Numbered from the stretch's first letter, positions 23,808 through 37,700 are shown. The stretch: 64,000 nucleotides of DNA from Climacteris rufus (GCA_013398175.1 VZRZ01004215.1:124001-188000); one strand, 5' to 3'. The notes: a model not told the origin generated them from the letters alone. Program-made: numbers and translations.

Positions 23808-26779
23808 GGATTTAGGTTTGGGGTTTTTTTCAGCTTTGATTATTTCTTTTTATTTTTTTTTTATTTAGGTAAACACTATAATCTTATCCAAAAGATTGTA
23901 TTTTTAACACGAGATGAATATTTAAATACTAACATAAATATATGTGTGAGTGCATGTTATTTTAACTTAATTTTTTCCTAACTGCTAAATTACTGATGTG
24001 TTGTAAATCACAGTGACTCAGGAAGAAAGGGAGACTGACTCATGTGTGTGATTCAAATAGCAGTATTTGCCAGCTTTTTTGGGAAGGAATTTCTTTCATG
24101 TAGTCTCACTGCAAACTTATTATTTACTTATCAAGGTTCTGTGCTCAGTTCTCATAGGGTGTTTCAAAGCTCCATCCTTCCTGCCTGGTCTGAAATTATG
24201 AAGTGAACTGCAGACAAAGAAATGGATTTAGTGTCAGGGATTGCTCACAGTCTGGATGTTGGAGCAGATGCAGAGGCACCTGGAGAAGTCTGAAATCATT
24301 CTGTCCAAGGAAGGACTGTACCCAGACCTTACACTAGAAGCCTTTCCAAAGGCAGCAGTGTCAAGCACACTGTGGTGCAAATATTGGAATGCAGCTGAAC
24401 ATCACTGGGGAGCAAGGTATGGTATATTAGACCTACATAATGAATGCAAATTGTTTTTTTTAGGATCCAAATGGGAAAGCATAAAAGGCTACAAAAGCCT
24501 TAATTTATGATTTGTTCATTTAAAGCTTCAGACCATTAATAACCCATTAAATCACTATTTTATATCCTACTAAGTGCATCTCTATCTTCAGAATAAAAGG
24601 ATTGTTTTAATTCACCCTGTATCAAATAAAACATTTTAATTGAGAGCATTTGTGATAACAAATTGACTGGAATTGGAAAGTAAGTTAATGCTGAGCTCTG
24701 ACGACAGAACATCTTTGTGATTTTGCTTTTAGTGTCTTGTATGTGCATGAAGAGTTACATTGTACATATGTTTATTTTTATTTAGATTGCAAGGATTCTA
24801 CCCCAAGTAAAGCTTTCATTGCACTGATGGGGTTCCCCAGATTCATGTCTGTCATACTAATGTTACCTGTGGAGCTCAGATTATAAGTTTTTAACCACTT
24901 TACTCTTAGCCTCACTGCTAAGGGCCTCCATTTTTTAGGCTGTGTCCTCAAGTGGGGAGTAGACACAAGCAGATGAGAGGAAATTGCACATTTTCCTCCC
25001 CTTGGATATTTCAATGTTTGTCTTTATTTCCAGAGAAGACAAAATTTTAACATCTGCCTTCAGAACATGGAGACTTCAAAGAACATTAATTTGGAAATAC
25101 TGACATTTGGCATTTTTGATTGCACTAAAGCACTGCATTCCTGCAACTGAACTGGTTCCTTTTCTCTCAGTCGTGAGCCTTTCTATTGCCATTTATTGCT
25201 TGGCCTCCAGTTTTCTCTGTGGGGCTGAGAAACACCTCTCCCAAGATAAAGTAATTGGAATACATGTAGATAGGTAATGACATGCACAACTCTGCAGCAA
25301 GTTGAAGTTCTTCCTTGCTTGTGCTAAAAATGTCTAAATTCCCAGAAGGAAGTAGACTATGAAAATACAGTTGGCAATCATTGTTTTTAAAGCAAAATAT
25401 GTTGTCCTCTTTAATATAATAAATTGTTCCAATTTGGCTGACGCAGGGCCAGTACTCAATTTTCTGAAGAAAATTTTGGCATTAGGAGAATATTTTGAGA
25501 TGTAATTTTTATGTAAAATGGTGTGCTAATAGTTCAGAAATTGAATTCTGTGTCACTGAATGCATGTGGAAAGGTCACCCTGTGTCCCCCAGGAACTGCA
25601 GGATTGCTCCTGTAATGGCTATTTTCTCATTAATGGGGAGTTCTCAGCATGGGGAGGAGAAGCTGGAAAGCAGAAGGGCTGAGGAGAAGGTACCTGTAGC
25701 AATGTGCAGCTTGGAAAGGCAAGCAAAGGGCAATCCTGCACGTCCTGCCTCACCCACGCTCGCCACTTAAGCAATTCTATTACCTTGGGCTTCTCTGCCA
25801 GCCCATCTGGCCTTGCCTCCACTTCTCCAAGTTTTCTGTCTGCAGCTCTTCCACCTTCCCCAGAGTTTCTTCCCATCACGTGTTTCTACTTTCTGGCTCT
25901 GCCTTTCCCCCATCTTCTTCCCTATTATTGATCCAACAACAGCAATCACGGAGAATTGCTAGACAAGATCGTGCATTTTAATGTCTATTTGATGTGATTA
26001 TTCAGTATACTGTTAAAATCTGCCTTTAAAATATATTTAGTTTTAATCTGGTTTTAGTGGCCCTCCTGCTTATCCATATGTGAATAATTCCTCTCACAGT
26101 TTTCAAATTCAGTACCTCAAAATGTTTTTCAACCTAATTCAGAGTGTGAACCAAATGTATGCACTCGCTGGGAATTTAAAGAGCAATTATTGTTCATAGT
26201 GTGAAAGGGTATTTTCAAGGAAACATTTGCTCGTTCCATTAAGCTATACTGGATTATCCTTTTTCTGAGGATTCCATTAATCTGTATTTGTCATTTATAC
26301 AGCCAAGGAAAGACTCTGAAAGTGAAGGCATTTATCTGTTTATCTATTGATGGAAAATCACCTAGGACTTAGCCTCCATTTTTTATTGAAGTTGGATATT
26401 TCGTTTATATCTAGTTTATGAATACTGGAAAGCAGAGAGAGGAATATTGTTACTGAAATGAGAAATTGTTGTTTAATTAGATTTTAAGTATATGTTTTCA
26501 TAATATTAAATAAAAGGGTTTGTTGATGGGTATTTAATTCTTTGACACCAGATTCTATTATTTTTGTGATTGAAAAACAGATTTATGCATACTTTTCAAG
26601 TATCATATAAAAAACCTGACTCTGGTTTGGGGATCTTTTGTTTGTTTTGAGGGTTTTGGATTTTTTTCTTTTTATTTTTTTCTCTTTAGCAGACCTTTTG
26701 TTTCTGCACATGAAAAATCAATCTCGTGTAATGCATTGGGAAACTCTCTCTCTTTTAAGACTCCCTGCCTTTCACTTTA
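23808..26779. other. Noncoding sequence, no gene seen
   Basis: It begins with GGGGTTTTTTT (23820-23830) and other T-rich tracts. The first AATAAA seen downstream of the small ORF cluster is at 24592-24597, about 785 bp after its last stop. Open frames at 24241-24510 and 25495-25949 are unrecognised and lack exon signals. Confidence 0.6.
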
Positions 26780-27060
26780 GGTTATCCTCTGAGCCAAATC
26801 CTGCAAGATGATAATTGATTTTAAAAGTCAGCAGCAAAACTATTTGATCTTTAGGTGACAAACAGTCAAAGAGGAGCCTTCAGGATCAGTGTTAAACGTC
26901 AATGAAATTACATTCATGCTAGGATAGGCAAGTTATAAAAATTTAAATCCTGCTGCAATAATGACAGTAATAAATGGAAACTCAGCAAAATGAAGTTATT
27001 AGTCAACAATGTGTAATGTCATAAACTTGAACAAATGATTGCAGAGCAGCTCAGGCCTGA
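26780..27060. promoter_or_regulatory. Candidate conserved noncoding element
   Basis: A cluster of GATAATTGATT, CTTTAGGTGACA, AATGACAGTAATAAATGG and CAAATGATTG strings resembles homeodomain, TALE and Hox site groupings found in vertebrate enhancers. No coding frame or repeat explains the stretch. This is a pattern-based guess. Confidence 0.2.
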
Positions 27061-30000
27061 ATTAAAACCAAACAAGCTGAAACAAGCAATATCATTGAGA
27101 TGGATAAAGAAATTTATCCAAGTGGATACAATGACACCTACATTAGAATAAAAGCCAATGTTTCAGCTGATCTTTTTAAAATAACATGGACATCATCATT
27201 CAAAATGGACAACAGCACCTGCATGCACTGCTGCTACTACCAGAATTTTCAGTGTTGGACCCTGCTGGGTTTTTTTTCCTGTTTCTTTTGTGGTGTGCTA
27301 AAGAATCCATTTAGACAACTGTAGAAAGCTTCCCAGTGTCCTCATGAAAATATGCAATGAATTTAGTGTTAAGAGCACCTGAAACAGTGCTGGTATGCAG
27401 AATGGCAAGGCAGCCTTGCCTAAGAGCAAGGCTGAATTAGATTGGCCTGACATGAAAGAGCAGAAAGCAGCCTGAAGGCACTTGGCCAGAGGAAGGGATG
27501 TGTAGGACACCTCAGGCTCTTGACACAAGCAGAAAACTGCTTCCAGGAAGAGAACCTTTCACTGCACCTGATCTGCTTCCTGAGCCATGAGAAATATAGA
27601 TAATGAGAGACAAATCTTGTGGCTTCTGGGAAGACAATTAAATAAATGCTGTAGTTCAAAGTGTTGTGTTGTACTCTTACATGCAGCTTGTTTCCAAACA
27701 ACGCTAAACAGAGTGTTGAGGGATTGTAATCATATCTCTATCAGTGCTATGGAGAGCTGCAATTCTTCTGGTAAGGTCAAGTGTTCCAAATTACACCTTT
27801 ACCATCTTCAGCAAATGAAGCCAAGAGTACCGTGCTGATTTTTCTGCAGCAAGAATGCTAAGTGAAAATGTTGGAGTAGTCCAGCTGTATTATTTATGGA
27901 TTAAGAGATAGCTGATGCTGAAATGAAAGTTTAAAAGTATGCATAAAAAGAAATTTTACCTCTCAAATTGTGCAAAGTTTTACTATTTTTGCATATATGT
28001 TAGCAAAAAATACACAGTCTTTCTTTTCTTGCAGGTTTAGAACAGCAGATGACTCTTAGTGGATCCAAGATGCTTCTGTAAGGAAAACAGTGCTTCTGTT
28101 TCATTCATCATACCTTTTGGAGCACCCTGTTGTAAGTTCAAAACATTTGTTAAAACAGAGTATATATTATTTTTTTGTAATCTGTGAGCTTCTGAAAGTC
28201 TTGCCTCTTCAGTTTGCCTCCTTTTCTAAGTGGACACATTGGTTGCTGAGTTTTATTTCTCAGCCAACATGTACTTAATCAGGGCAGAGCAGATTTCAGC
28301 TGATTACATTACTTTTTTCCTCTGGAAGTCGGAAATGGAATGCAGAACTTCCATCTAGGTCCACTTCTTTAAGTCAGGAGCTCCAGAAATATAAATGCAG
28401 GCATGAAACTCAGTGTAGTATGTTTGGGGAGTAGCTGTAATACAGGAGTAGAAAATCAAGTGTGGATTTCATTTTCATTCCAGGCCCAAATATTTAATCA
28501 TCTCAGATGAAAAGCAGTGCACTCAATTTAGTCCACTGATGTGCCCTGCTCAGTGGGTGTGTGAGGTACTTGATCTCCACTCTGGGTGTTGAAGGGCTCT
28601 GGCTTCATCCACAAAGTAGCATCAGTCCAGTTCCAAGTCCTTCATTATCAGTCCTTTTTGCAGTCTGAGAGAGCAGGGAATTACCTATGAGAGGTCAATA
28701 GTCACGACTCCAGATCCTATTATTTGCAGTAATGGAAAGCCTTCTACTACTGCTCAGAAGGAGATGATTTTTAAATCTTTTATTAATAGTCTGAAATCCA
28801 GGCCTCCTCAGCCGTCATCAAAGCCAGTAGATGTTTTATTGAGTGGAGAAAAGCTGGCTGGAATCAATGGCTTGAAGGTCTGTCTGCCCTCACTCCTCCT
28901 TTCCTTTCTTCCTTCCATTTTCATTTCTGTGGTGGCTTTCCTATCTGCATCTCCAGGTGACACAGGGAGATAGGCACTCAACTCAGACACAAATGACAAG
29001 CCAAAATAAACTAAACAATTCCCATCCTCTTATCTAACATTTTCAAGCTTGTGAGATGTTTTAGAGGGCACTTTGGTGACTTTGAGCCAGCTGGTGCCCT
29101 TGTAGCACTCTGACTTGGCCATGTTTTCAGTCCTTTTTCCAAGGGCTTTCTGGCTTTTTTTTACCCTTGTTTGTGCTCAAAGCTGCTTGTTGCCTTGACA
29201 AATATTTGTTTCCAATTCTGTGTATGTAAACATCTAACATAAAATTGTCTCAGGATTCAGTATGCAAATGACTGCTGCACTACTGTTTACCAGAGTTCAA
29301 AACCTGGGCAAACAGCAATTTGTTTGGGCTGAATAAGTAATACCTTATTTTAGAGGGCACAAATAGCCATGTAATTATTTTGAATTAAGAAATTACCATA
29401 TCATTTCAAGCTCATTACATGGGTATTTATTCTCAGCAGATTATGTGCAGGCTGTTACAATAGTAACTAGTGTAACTTTTGTTTGGAAAGGGAAATAGGA
29501 TAGTAATGAGAGGAGGAAGGTGCCTGTGGTGAGCTTGCAGTCCTCAAAATGGGAGTGCCACCCCAGAAGTGTGGAGCTCCCCTTTCAAGAGGAAAAAACC
29601 TATTGTGCTTGCATAGCATTTCAGTGAAGATGCAGCTAGCAATAATGCACTATTTATTTTTATTTATATATTTCACACAAGGAAACCCAGGAGCTTTGGA
29701 GGCTGTAACTCAGCTGTCAACCCACTGTCAAAGAACTGCAATAGCATAAATAAAAAGATAGCCAAACTGGATAACAATGTCTATGACTAGTGTGACTGTG
29801 TATTCCTGGTAGAGAATAGGTAGCTGTAATTCCCTGAGGAACAGTCTTGGCTCAGATAGGAGATCCATGAGTTTAGCACTCTCTAATAGAGCAGTTAACT
29901 GGATTGTTAATGCTAATTCTCTTCCATTTCCTCAGTGTCCATCATGCTTTTGTGCAATGTTCTCATCCGGGAGAGCCTGCCCGTGGGTCATGGGACCAAC

Positions 30001-32239
30001 AACCTCTGCAGAGCCTGATCCAGTGGACACAGGGAGTCTTCAGGCCTCTGTCACCTTCCAGTCCCACACTTCCCCAGTTCAGCTTCCTCAAACAAGAGTA
30101 AGATTGCTCTGTTTCCTTTTATCATTATAAATGGTTATTCCATCTCTCTAACCTTCTTAGCACCAGCAGAAGAAAAGCCCAGCACTCAAAAATGTGAGAA
30201 ATATTTGTTGCGAGGTAGAAATTCACCTAGTCGTAAAAGAATTGCTTCTAAAGTGTTAGTCATTCATGGCATGGTTCTAATTGCATTATACTTAGGGGAT
30301 CATAATGAAACAGACTTCCAAATTTACCCTGGAGCACTTTTTTTTTGCAGTATTGGGTTGGAAAGCTGTGATTTGAATAAATGAAATGAGTAACCAAAGA
30401 CAGACTTTCCGTCTCCCCAATATGTCTCACTAAAAAAAAAAAGAAGAAAAAGAAGAAAACTGTATTGTTTAAGTAATTAGCAAGATGCTGACATAGGGCA
30501 GGAAGTGTGCAGTGGATATTTTGTTTCAGCTGAAAACAAATTAATAAAGCAGATTTCTGTTTAGACAAGTTAAGCTCATTTTCAGAAGGGAAAAATTCTT
30601 ATATTTGCAAGATCAAAGGTAAAAGAGGCAGTGAGAGAAGAATTGTTCACGAAAGCCTGGCAACAGCCTTGTTTATTTGAGAAAGGGTAAGCCATAATAT
30701 TCAAAAAGCCCTTAGGTGTATTGTACAGCTGTCAGACCCTGGGTCTTAGACTTGAGGAGATAATGACTGTGTTTGCTGCTCAGCACAAGGGAAACCAAAA
30801 GGAGGGTTGGGGGATGGCACTATTTTGCTGTGATACACAATAACAAGAAATTACTAAATTCCACCTCAGCCCCTTCCCTGTTTCCTCCTCCACTCCCACG
30901 AGGTCACTCTGCCTGAGCTGCTTTCCTCAAGTTCACAGTTTGCTCCCTGTCACATAGTCAGGGCTTTGCTGGAAGTCACAACTCACTTTTTGTTCCACTT
31001 CAGTGCATCTCCTACTCTGGTCTCGTTCCTTTAAAAAAACTGGCTTAATTTCAGGTAATTAATTCAGGTCAGTGCATTCCTTCCACAGATGGTTGGAAAC
31101 AGGCTCTTTTCCAAAGGCATGGAGAATTTGCATGTTCAGTGAGGCTGGGCTGATGTTAAAGAGCTGAACGTTGACCAACTCATCTAAATGTGAGCTAATG
31201 AGGAAAACACTGCACACCTCAGATTGGGTTTTAGAGAAGTCATTTAGTGACAGATGACCCCTATACATGTGGATATTACCCTTCTTGTTTGAAAATTTAA
31301 CTCTGAAATTAAATCTCTGCATGGCTTTACCCCACCCTCAAACTACTACTGATATTTTTTTCCTTTTCCAAATCCCTGTTTTTCACTGCTGGGAAACAGA
31401 AGCATTCTTTCAGTGTCCTTTTCTCACCCTTGATGTTTTACAGTCTTAGAAAAGGCACAGAAAAGATGTGCACTTTCACAGTGACCCTTCACAATATATA
31501 TCAATAGATGGCAGTAGCTGAATCTCATTGGAAAGAACATTGCGGGAAAAATGTCATAACTGGCTTTTTCTGTAAGACAAAAATGAATGCACTCTTTATG
31601 GGTTAAAAAGAGCGCAAGTTATTTCATAAATCAGGGTCAAAGTATGATTTCCCTTTTAATTCTCCAACGTATTGGTATCCAAAGTTGCTGAAAATAGCAC
31701 CAAGTTTGCTTGAAGCCATACACTGAAAGACTCCACGGGCTCAAAACCGGGATCAGAAACAAGGATCAGTTCAAGTCTGTGAATCTTTCATTGGAACCTG
31801 GTTGGAGATTTGTTAATGATGACCTGACCATGATATTCACCTCCAAACAGACTATCAAAAACTGCACTGTAACTTAGTCAGGAAGTCCTGCATCCCAGCA
31901 AGACCTGGGAATTTCCCCAAGTGTTTTCCTAATGTCAATCCAAATATCCTACCGCTGTCTTGTAAATACAACCTAATTTCATTAACTCATAGTATCCTGT
32001 ATTTGGACATCTCTTTCACTATCTCCAGCTTATATGAAAACAAAATTCCAAAATACTCTGTAAACACCAGTGTTTTAATGGAGTAGGTCCAAAAAACTAG
32101 CCTGTTAAATCAGTAACTCAAGCATTTAGACAGTTCTTTTCAAAGGGCACGAGCATACCTGAGGAGACAGCCTTCTGTTATCCCAAGGGACTGTTAAGTA
32201 TTTATTTACTAAAGAAAGCATAAAACTAACGGAATTTTT
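27061..32239. other. Noncoding sequence, no gene seen
   Basis: Unique sequence. It contains GGGTTTTTTTT at 27267-27277 and a purine-rich A/AAG tract at 30432-30459. Open frames are at most 102 codons and unrecognised. An octamer ATGCAAAT lies at 29262-29269. No RNA gene or transposon was recognised. Confidence 0.65.
30432..30459. repeat. A-rich simple tract (A11 then AAG repeats)
   Basis: A run of A followed by GAAGAAAAAGAAGAAAA. It is low complexity and gives the Phe-rich stretch of a spurious minus-strand open frame. Confidence 0.85.
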
Positions 32240-32455
32240 AATTGGAAGTTATCTCAAGAGATCATTTAATCCATTCCCTTTCATTGAGGCAGAATCAAGA
32301 ATATGCACATCTGGTTCCTACACCCTGACCAAAAGCAATAGTGTTGCCTGGCCTGTTGACAAGATAATTGTCTAACAAAAATGAAGGTTTTCCATAACCC
32401 CAGGCCCCAGTCTCCTTCACTTGCAATTTATTCTTCTCTCTTTGTGGTTCCTACT
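32240..32455 (-). mobile_element. Degraded CR1-type LINE 3' fragment
   Basis: The plus strand reads TTGGAAGTTATCTCAAGAG then ATCATTTAATCCATTCCC. This closely follows the familiar CR1 3' region read antisense (TTGGAAGGGACCTCAAGAG, then ATCATCTAGTCCA). Further on, GAGGCAGAATCAAGA, TGTCTAAC, TTTTCCATAACC and TTGCAATTTATTCTTCT match parts of older sauropsid CR1 copies as I remember them, with deletions between. The insertion is therefore on the minus strand and ancient. CR1 is the dominant LINE of birds and other reptiles. The family is recalled, not searched. Confidence 0.6.
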
Positions 32456-35400
32456 TATTTTCCTGTTGTTATTGTATTACTGGAGAAGTTTTGACAAAAT
32501 CAAAATCTGTTTGTGCATATGTATTATACATTTTAAGTGAAAACTCATTTTGAAACATCACATAGATTTTTAGATCACTTAGATTTTTCTCATCAGAAGC
32601 AAAATGTCACCGAAATTAGCACAAACCAGTAAATTAAAGCATATGGCTGCTGATGTATCAAAACTTCTTGAAGGGGAAAACACAGCCCTCTGGCAGAACA
32701 TTTCTGAACACCATATCATCCAAATTCCTGGGTCTATGGAAATATTTTGTGCTTATTTGCAAGCACAGTTTTTAAAATCTTGATCATGATTATTCAAATT
32801 CTTTTGTTTATAATTCAAAGTTTTCTTGCTTCTCCCGTTCTGCAAGTGTTTAAGTGATGCTCCAGTAAGAAACATTCAGAACAGATACATTTTTGTGACA
32901 CTTAATCTGTGAGCACTCCGGGGAAATGCCCTGCCTGGTAATTGGCAGACCACTATTTTCAGCTCTCTAGTTGAGTTCAGAGGGTGGCAAAATGCTGGAA
33001 GCTCACACTCAGTATTATCTAAGTTCTGTGAGCCTTGAATTAGCAAAATCATGTTGCAGCCTGAAAGAACCCGTTTTTCCATGAGATGTAAAATGCACTT
33101 TCCCTGGATAGAAATGTATCAGGGTAATTATTTTTGTGTGCTGTTATGAAATGGCTTAGTTGTTGCTGTATTCTTTTCAAATGGTCCTTTAATAATGTAC
33201 TGGTGTTATTAATTCAGGCTTTGAAACTATGAAGCACTGCCAGACCCCATTGGGTTACAGCCTGCCCACACCCAGAACTTCAGGATAACTCCAGATTCTC
33301 AAAATCCCAGTTTATTTCCAGTCTACAGAAAGGCACCACCAATGCACAGAGGCAAGAAGGTAAAAGAACCAATCTCTGCTGATTGGTGTGACTGGTGGGT
33401 ACCCAAACAAAAGAGTGACTTTGAAATATCATTGAAATGCAAGATATTTTGGCTGGGTTTACTGATAAGATCTTCAGGAAGCAGAGCAGATAGCACTTCT
33501 CTGGGGGAAGGAGGTTCTAGAGCCTGTGCTCCTGTCCACCCCAGTCTCCAGGACAGCCACAATGCACCGGTATTGCATACACATCTACCTTTAAATGATT
33601 TTTGCACTCCTCGTTCTGGTCCCTCTGTCTTTTACAAGCTAAAGCTACTAAGATAGATGGCTTCTTGCCTCTGCATGCAAGCTGAAGAGATGTATTTTTA
33701 ATTCAAAAGCGAATTTTACTTGCATATCTACAGGATTATACGGTGCACTTGGTTTGCATGAGATACATTTTTAATGACGAAAAAGCACCTTAAGTAAGTG
33801 GGTGAAGAATGTTACCCATCATTTTCCCCAAATCATGATCCATGATTTCACTCAAACACCTGTCAGGCCACACAGTAGTTCATTTTCCTAAATCAAATGT
33901 TAGAGACGGCTAAAGAACAACTTTGTCCAAAGAAAATTAAGCACCCACTGGGAGAATAATATCAGTATTTTCAGAAGCATGGAAGTCTTAAATTTCTCCA
34001 GATGTTTCCAGAGGTGTGTTCTGGTGCCCCTTCCTCTTCTCACACAGTGGCACAGACCACAGTTTGTATTCCCAGATCAAAAAGAGAGGTTTGAAGTGGG
34101 CACGTGTGTTTTTCTCCGTTCTTTGACAGTCCAAAGCTCAGATATGATCTTTTCTGAAATAACTTTCAACCTGTACTGAAGTCCAAGAGCAGAAATGAAA
34201 AGATTGAGCTTAATAAGATTCATTTTTATCTGCTTAAGGTATCTCTCTAGAGCAGAGCCCGAGTCTGTAAGCAGCACCCAGAACTCCATTCCCATTTTTC
34301 AAAGCAATGTAGAGTCTCTCTATGGAAGTTTGTGCTCCAAGATTTGCTGTGAAGAATTAAGCAGGATTTTTCTTTCCACAGGCATTTTATATAAGTAAGA
34401 AAATCTGTCCTTAGTTAATAAAAAGAGAAAAAATCTCCAAGCTGCTAGAGGAGAAGGTGGATTTCCAAGGATTAAAAAAAACCCAAACACACTTCATAAT
34501 GGCTGAGCTTTAAAGAAAATTGTCTGATCCTTTTTTCCAAGATAACCGTTTTTTCAGTAATGAGGTTTTAGAAACCTTTTCCTATAGTAAGAAACTCTCA
34601 TCCATAGTTGGGACCGTTCTCAAAAATGCATATTATTTTATCCTGATCTGAATTTCTTTGTTATTGCCAGTCAAAATAGGATTTCCTTTTCATCAGAGGG
34701 ATAATATTAATTGTACAGACTAATGCTATGGGATGTAATGTTACATGCAGATGTTTAAAAATAAAAAAACACTGTTTCATTCCAAAATGCGTGGTATTTC
34801 ACATCATCAAGATAAAAAAGATTGCTTCTTTCAATGTAAATGCAGTTGTGTGTAGTTCAATGATGAAGGTGGTGCTGGTGTAAACACACAGCAACAATAA
34901 CGCTGTACCTTTTAAAAATGACAATGTTTCTATATTTTCTTTAGTCACTTCACCCCTAGAAAATTAAATAGAGAAACAAAAGAGGGTAAACTATGAGTTC
35001 TCTTAACTTCATATCATTCCTTTCCAATCCTGCTATTCTTTTAGCTCTGAAGTTACAGATGGTGGTTGCACTGTGGAGCTCCTGAAGGCACCAGGTAGGT
35101 TTAAGCACCAGACCATCAGAATCCCAGCTGCTACCTAACAATCAAGTTTTGATTTCATTTAAGCTGATTTTTTTCCTCTTCCTAATTATTTTTCCTTCCA
35201 CTAGAGTAAAATCAAGTTTAAAAAAAAATAAATTAAAAGAGTAGAAAAATGTAGAAAAAACAAAGGTGTTACTGCCAACACTTTATTCTTCTCCTGAACC
35301 TCCCAGTCTGCAGAAGATTCACAGCCTCTATTTAGTGAGGATTATTGGGATGATGAATAAATGCTGTAAAGTTTATTTCACAGTCTTGAAGTCTTCTATC

Positions 35401-35828
35401 CAAGTCATTTGGATTTGCAAACTTTCACAGTACTTTAGCAGCAGTTCTTAATATTTTTCTCAGCTACCTTTCCACAGAAGCATTATTTAAATATTTCCTT
35501 ACACTGACCCACAAGTGGTCATTAGGAGAAAAATCTTAACAGGATCTCTTTGTCTTGATCCACTTGGTGCTTTATGCAACTCACGAGAATTTTTTTGGTT
35601 CCAACCAAAGGATAAACCAGCCATTCTTGTACTCTCATCTCTGTTAAACCACTTCAGCTAATTTCTGATGACTCTACCAAGATTTTGAAATTATGGTCCA
35701 GGTCCACACACACTTGCTCCTAGTAAATGAGTACAACAAAGAGTAAATGCAATCTGAATTAGAAAACTCAGAATAAATACACCAGGATCTGTGGGAATAC
35801 TGGGTTTATCTCCATCTTTCTTCCTCAG

Positions 35829-35940
35829 GATGCAGATGGTCCCCAGGGACTGTCCCTGCTCTCTGTGGCGACTTCTGCACCAGCAAACTCCAGAGGGCCT
35901 CCGAATCCAGAGGTCTCAGGTGCAACCAGCTCTTTGTGAG
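35829..35940 (+). other. Candidate orphan exon (112 bp), splice signals only
   Basis: A strong acceptor (CTCCATCTTTCTTCCTCAG, ending 35828) precedes and a good donor (GTGAG|GTGAGC, GT at 35941) follows a 112-bp GC-richer interval. One plus frame is open through it, but the peptide resembles nothing I know. With no neighbouring exons identified it is more likely a noncoding-RNA exon or a chance pair of sites than a coding exon. Confidence 0.2.
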
Positions 35941-36040
35941 GTGAGCTCTTCTTTCCTCTTGCTTCCCCCAAGGAGGCAGCAAACCCAAGCGTGCTTCAAG
36001 CAGATGCCTGATGTGGGGAGAGGGTCCTAGAACCTCTAGG

Positions 36041-36052
36041 TGTGTGTGTGTG
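36041..36052. repeat. (TG)6 dinucleotide tract
   Basis: Six TG units followed by GTGGGGG. A short microsatellite. Confidence 0.85.
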
Positions 36053-37399
36053 GTGGGGGCTCTGCCAGTCAAGTGTTGATGTCTCTCTTACCTTCTCTAG
36101 AATAAATTAGTCTATTGGCTCCGAGATGACTCCTAGCAGTGCTTAAAACATTTTAGCAGGAGAGGTGATGGGAATATGGATTATTTACTTATGTTTTCTT
36201 CAGCTCAGTTTTTTGACCTGTGCCCAGACTGACCTGCTGCCATGCCTGATAACATCAATATGGTTATTTTGCCTTCTCAAAATGCACTTACTTTATAACT
36301 GGAAATTGCCAGAGGTCCTGTTTAGTACTGAGTGAGTTTTTCTATAGTGCAAGTTGTGTGCTGGAGTACCCAGAGGCTGTGGAAGCCGTTCTAATATTAT
36401 TGTTTCAATCCAAATAAATATGATAAACACACCCAGAAACCCGTTAGCTAACAACCCTGAAAACACATTTCTGTACCTGCTTTCTGTTAGAGCCACAAAA
36501 TTGCAACAAAAAACCCCAAACCATCAAATGACATTTTTATATTGTGATTAGTTCAAATATCAGAAGAAACCTGTGGCTTTTCAGCCCTTAATGAAACCAT
36601 AGGTTCTTCTTTGTTTCCCCTTTCTACATATGTTTTGCTTTTATCAAGGATGGGAAGCCTGAAATGCTTCAGGGTTGTGCTTTGTCTCAGAAATGGCTCT
36701 GAGGATGATGGCAAACCTGTGGTTTGCTGGGCATTAGCTGAGTGCACTTGCTGGGACTGGGAATCATGGACTGGAACTAAGGCGATAGACCATTCACAGG
36801 TTTCATTCTGTCAGGTTCAGGGAGCCTCCTGCAAAGTGCTTGCTTTTAGTGGATTTTGGAGGGCTTCAAAGAACATGAGGTTTTCAGGAAAAAGGCAAAA
36901 AAATTAGGAAAAAACCATAAATCCTAAAGCAAATGCATTGTTTGCTGTCAGCTTTGCTGAGGAGTGACAGCGTGGTACAGATTGTTGTTGAAGAGGAGAA
37001 CTCCATTTTCCAGCAATACCCCTTGTACATTTTTCAGGCAGAGCAAGGATCTGTTTTCTGTTTCACCTTTTAAAATCTGATATGCAAGAGGAACCACATT
37101 TCTTTTCTCAGGCTGCAAGAGTAAATAGTATATACCACATCTAACTACTACTTATGCAGTCTCATTATATTATTCTGCTTGATTCACCAGTATCTTTAAA
37201 ATATAAAAATAATTGTTTCTGAGATGAATTAAAAATAATAATTTTTTTTAAATCCTGGAATCATTTTAGGGGTACAAGTTCTTTCCCTTGCATTTCAGGC
37301 AGAGACACTTCCTGGAGTTTCCTCTCACACGAAACCCTCCAAGACTTGCAGTTGGTTTTGTTCATTTTTTTTCCTTATCTCTTACAAACCCATGTAAAG

Positions 37400-37700
37400 C
37401 CCAGGCTAATTTAGACTGTAACATAACCAAGGATTTTGCTTATTCATAACAATTTATTAAGCTGTGCAAAGATAGTGCTATTTTAAAAGTTTTATATTGT
37501 ATTTGTTATCTTCCTAAAGAGCAGAAAATGCAAATGGCTCATACAATCAGCTGTATCTGCTTAGACTTGCTAAATCATAAGGAGTCATGGTACAAAACAA
37601 CACAGCAACACTCTAAATTTATGGTACAATGATGCCAGATGACAATGGAATTGCAAAGGAAGTGCTTAGTATATCAAAAATTAATACCTAGCGAGTCCAT
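37400..37700. promoter_or_regulatory. Candidate conserved noncoding element
   Basis: It contains a POU octamer ATGCAAAT at 37528-37535, the homeodomain-type strings CAATTTATTAAG and AAAAATTAATACC, and no coding frame or repeat. The texture resembles a vertebrate enhancer. This is weak inference. Confidence 0.18.

Larger units (their letters stand above)
32456..37399. other. Noncoding sequence, one exon-like interval
   Basis: Unique sequence without a recognised gene. It contains the exon-like interval 35829-35940, a short TG tract at 36041-36052, and several A- or T-rich runs (for example around 34465 and 35220). Open frames of 94-104 codons overlap on opposite strands at 33323-33656 and are unrecognised. 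Confidence 0.6.
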
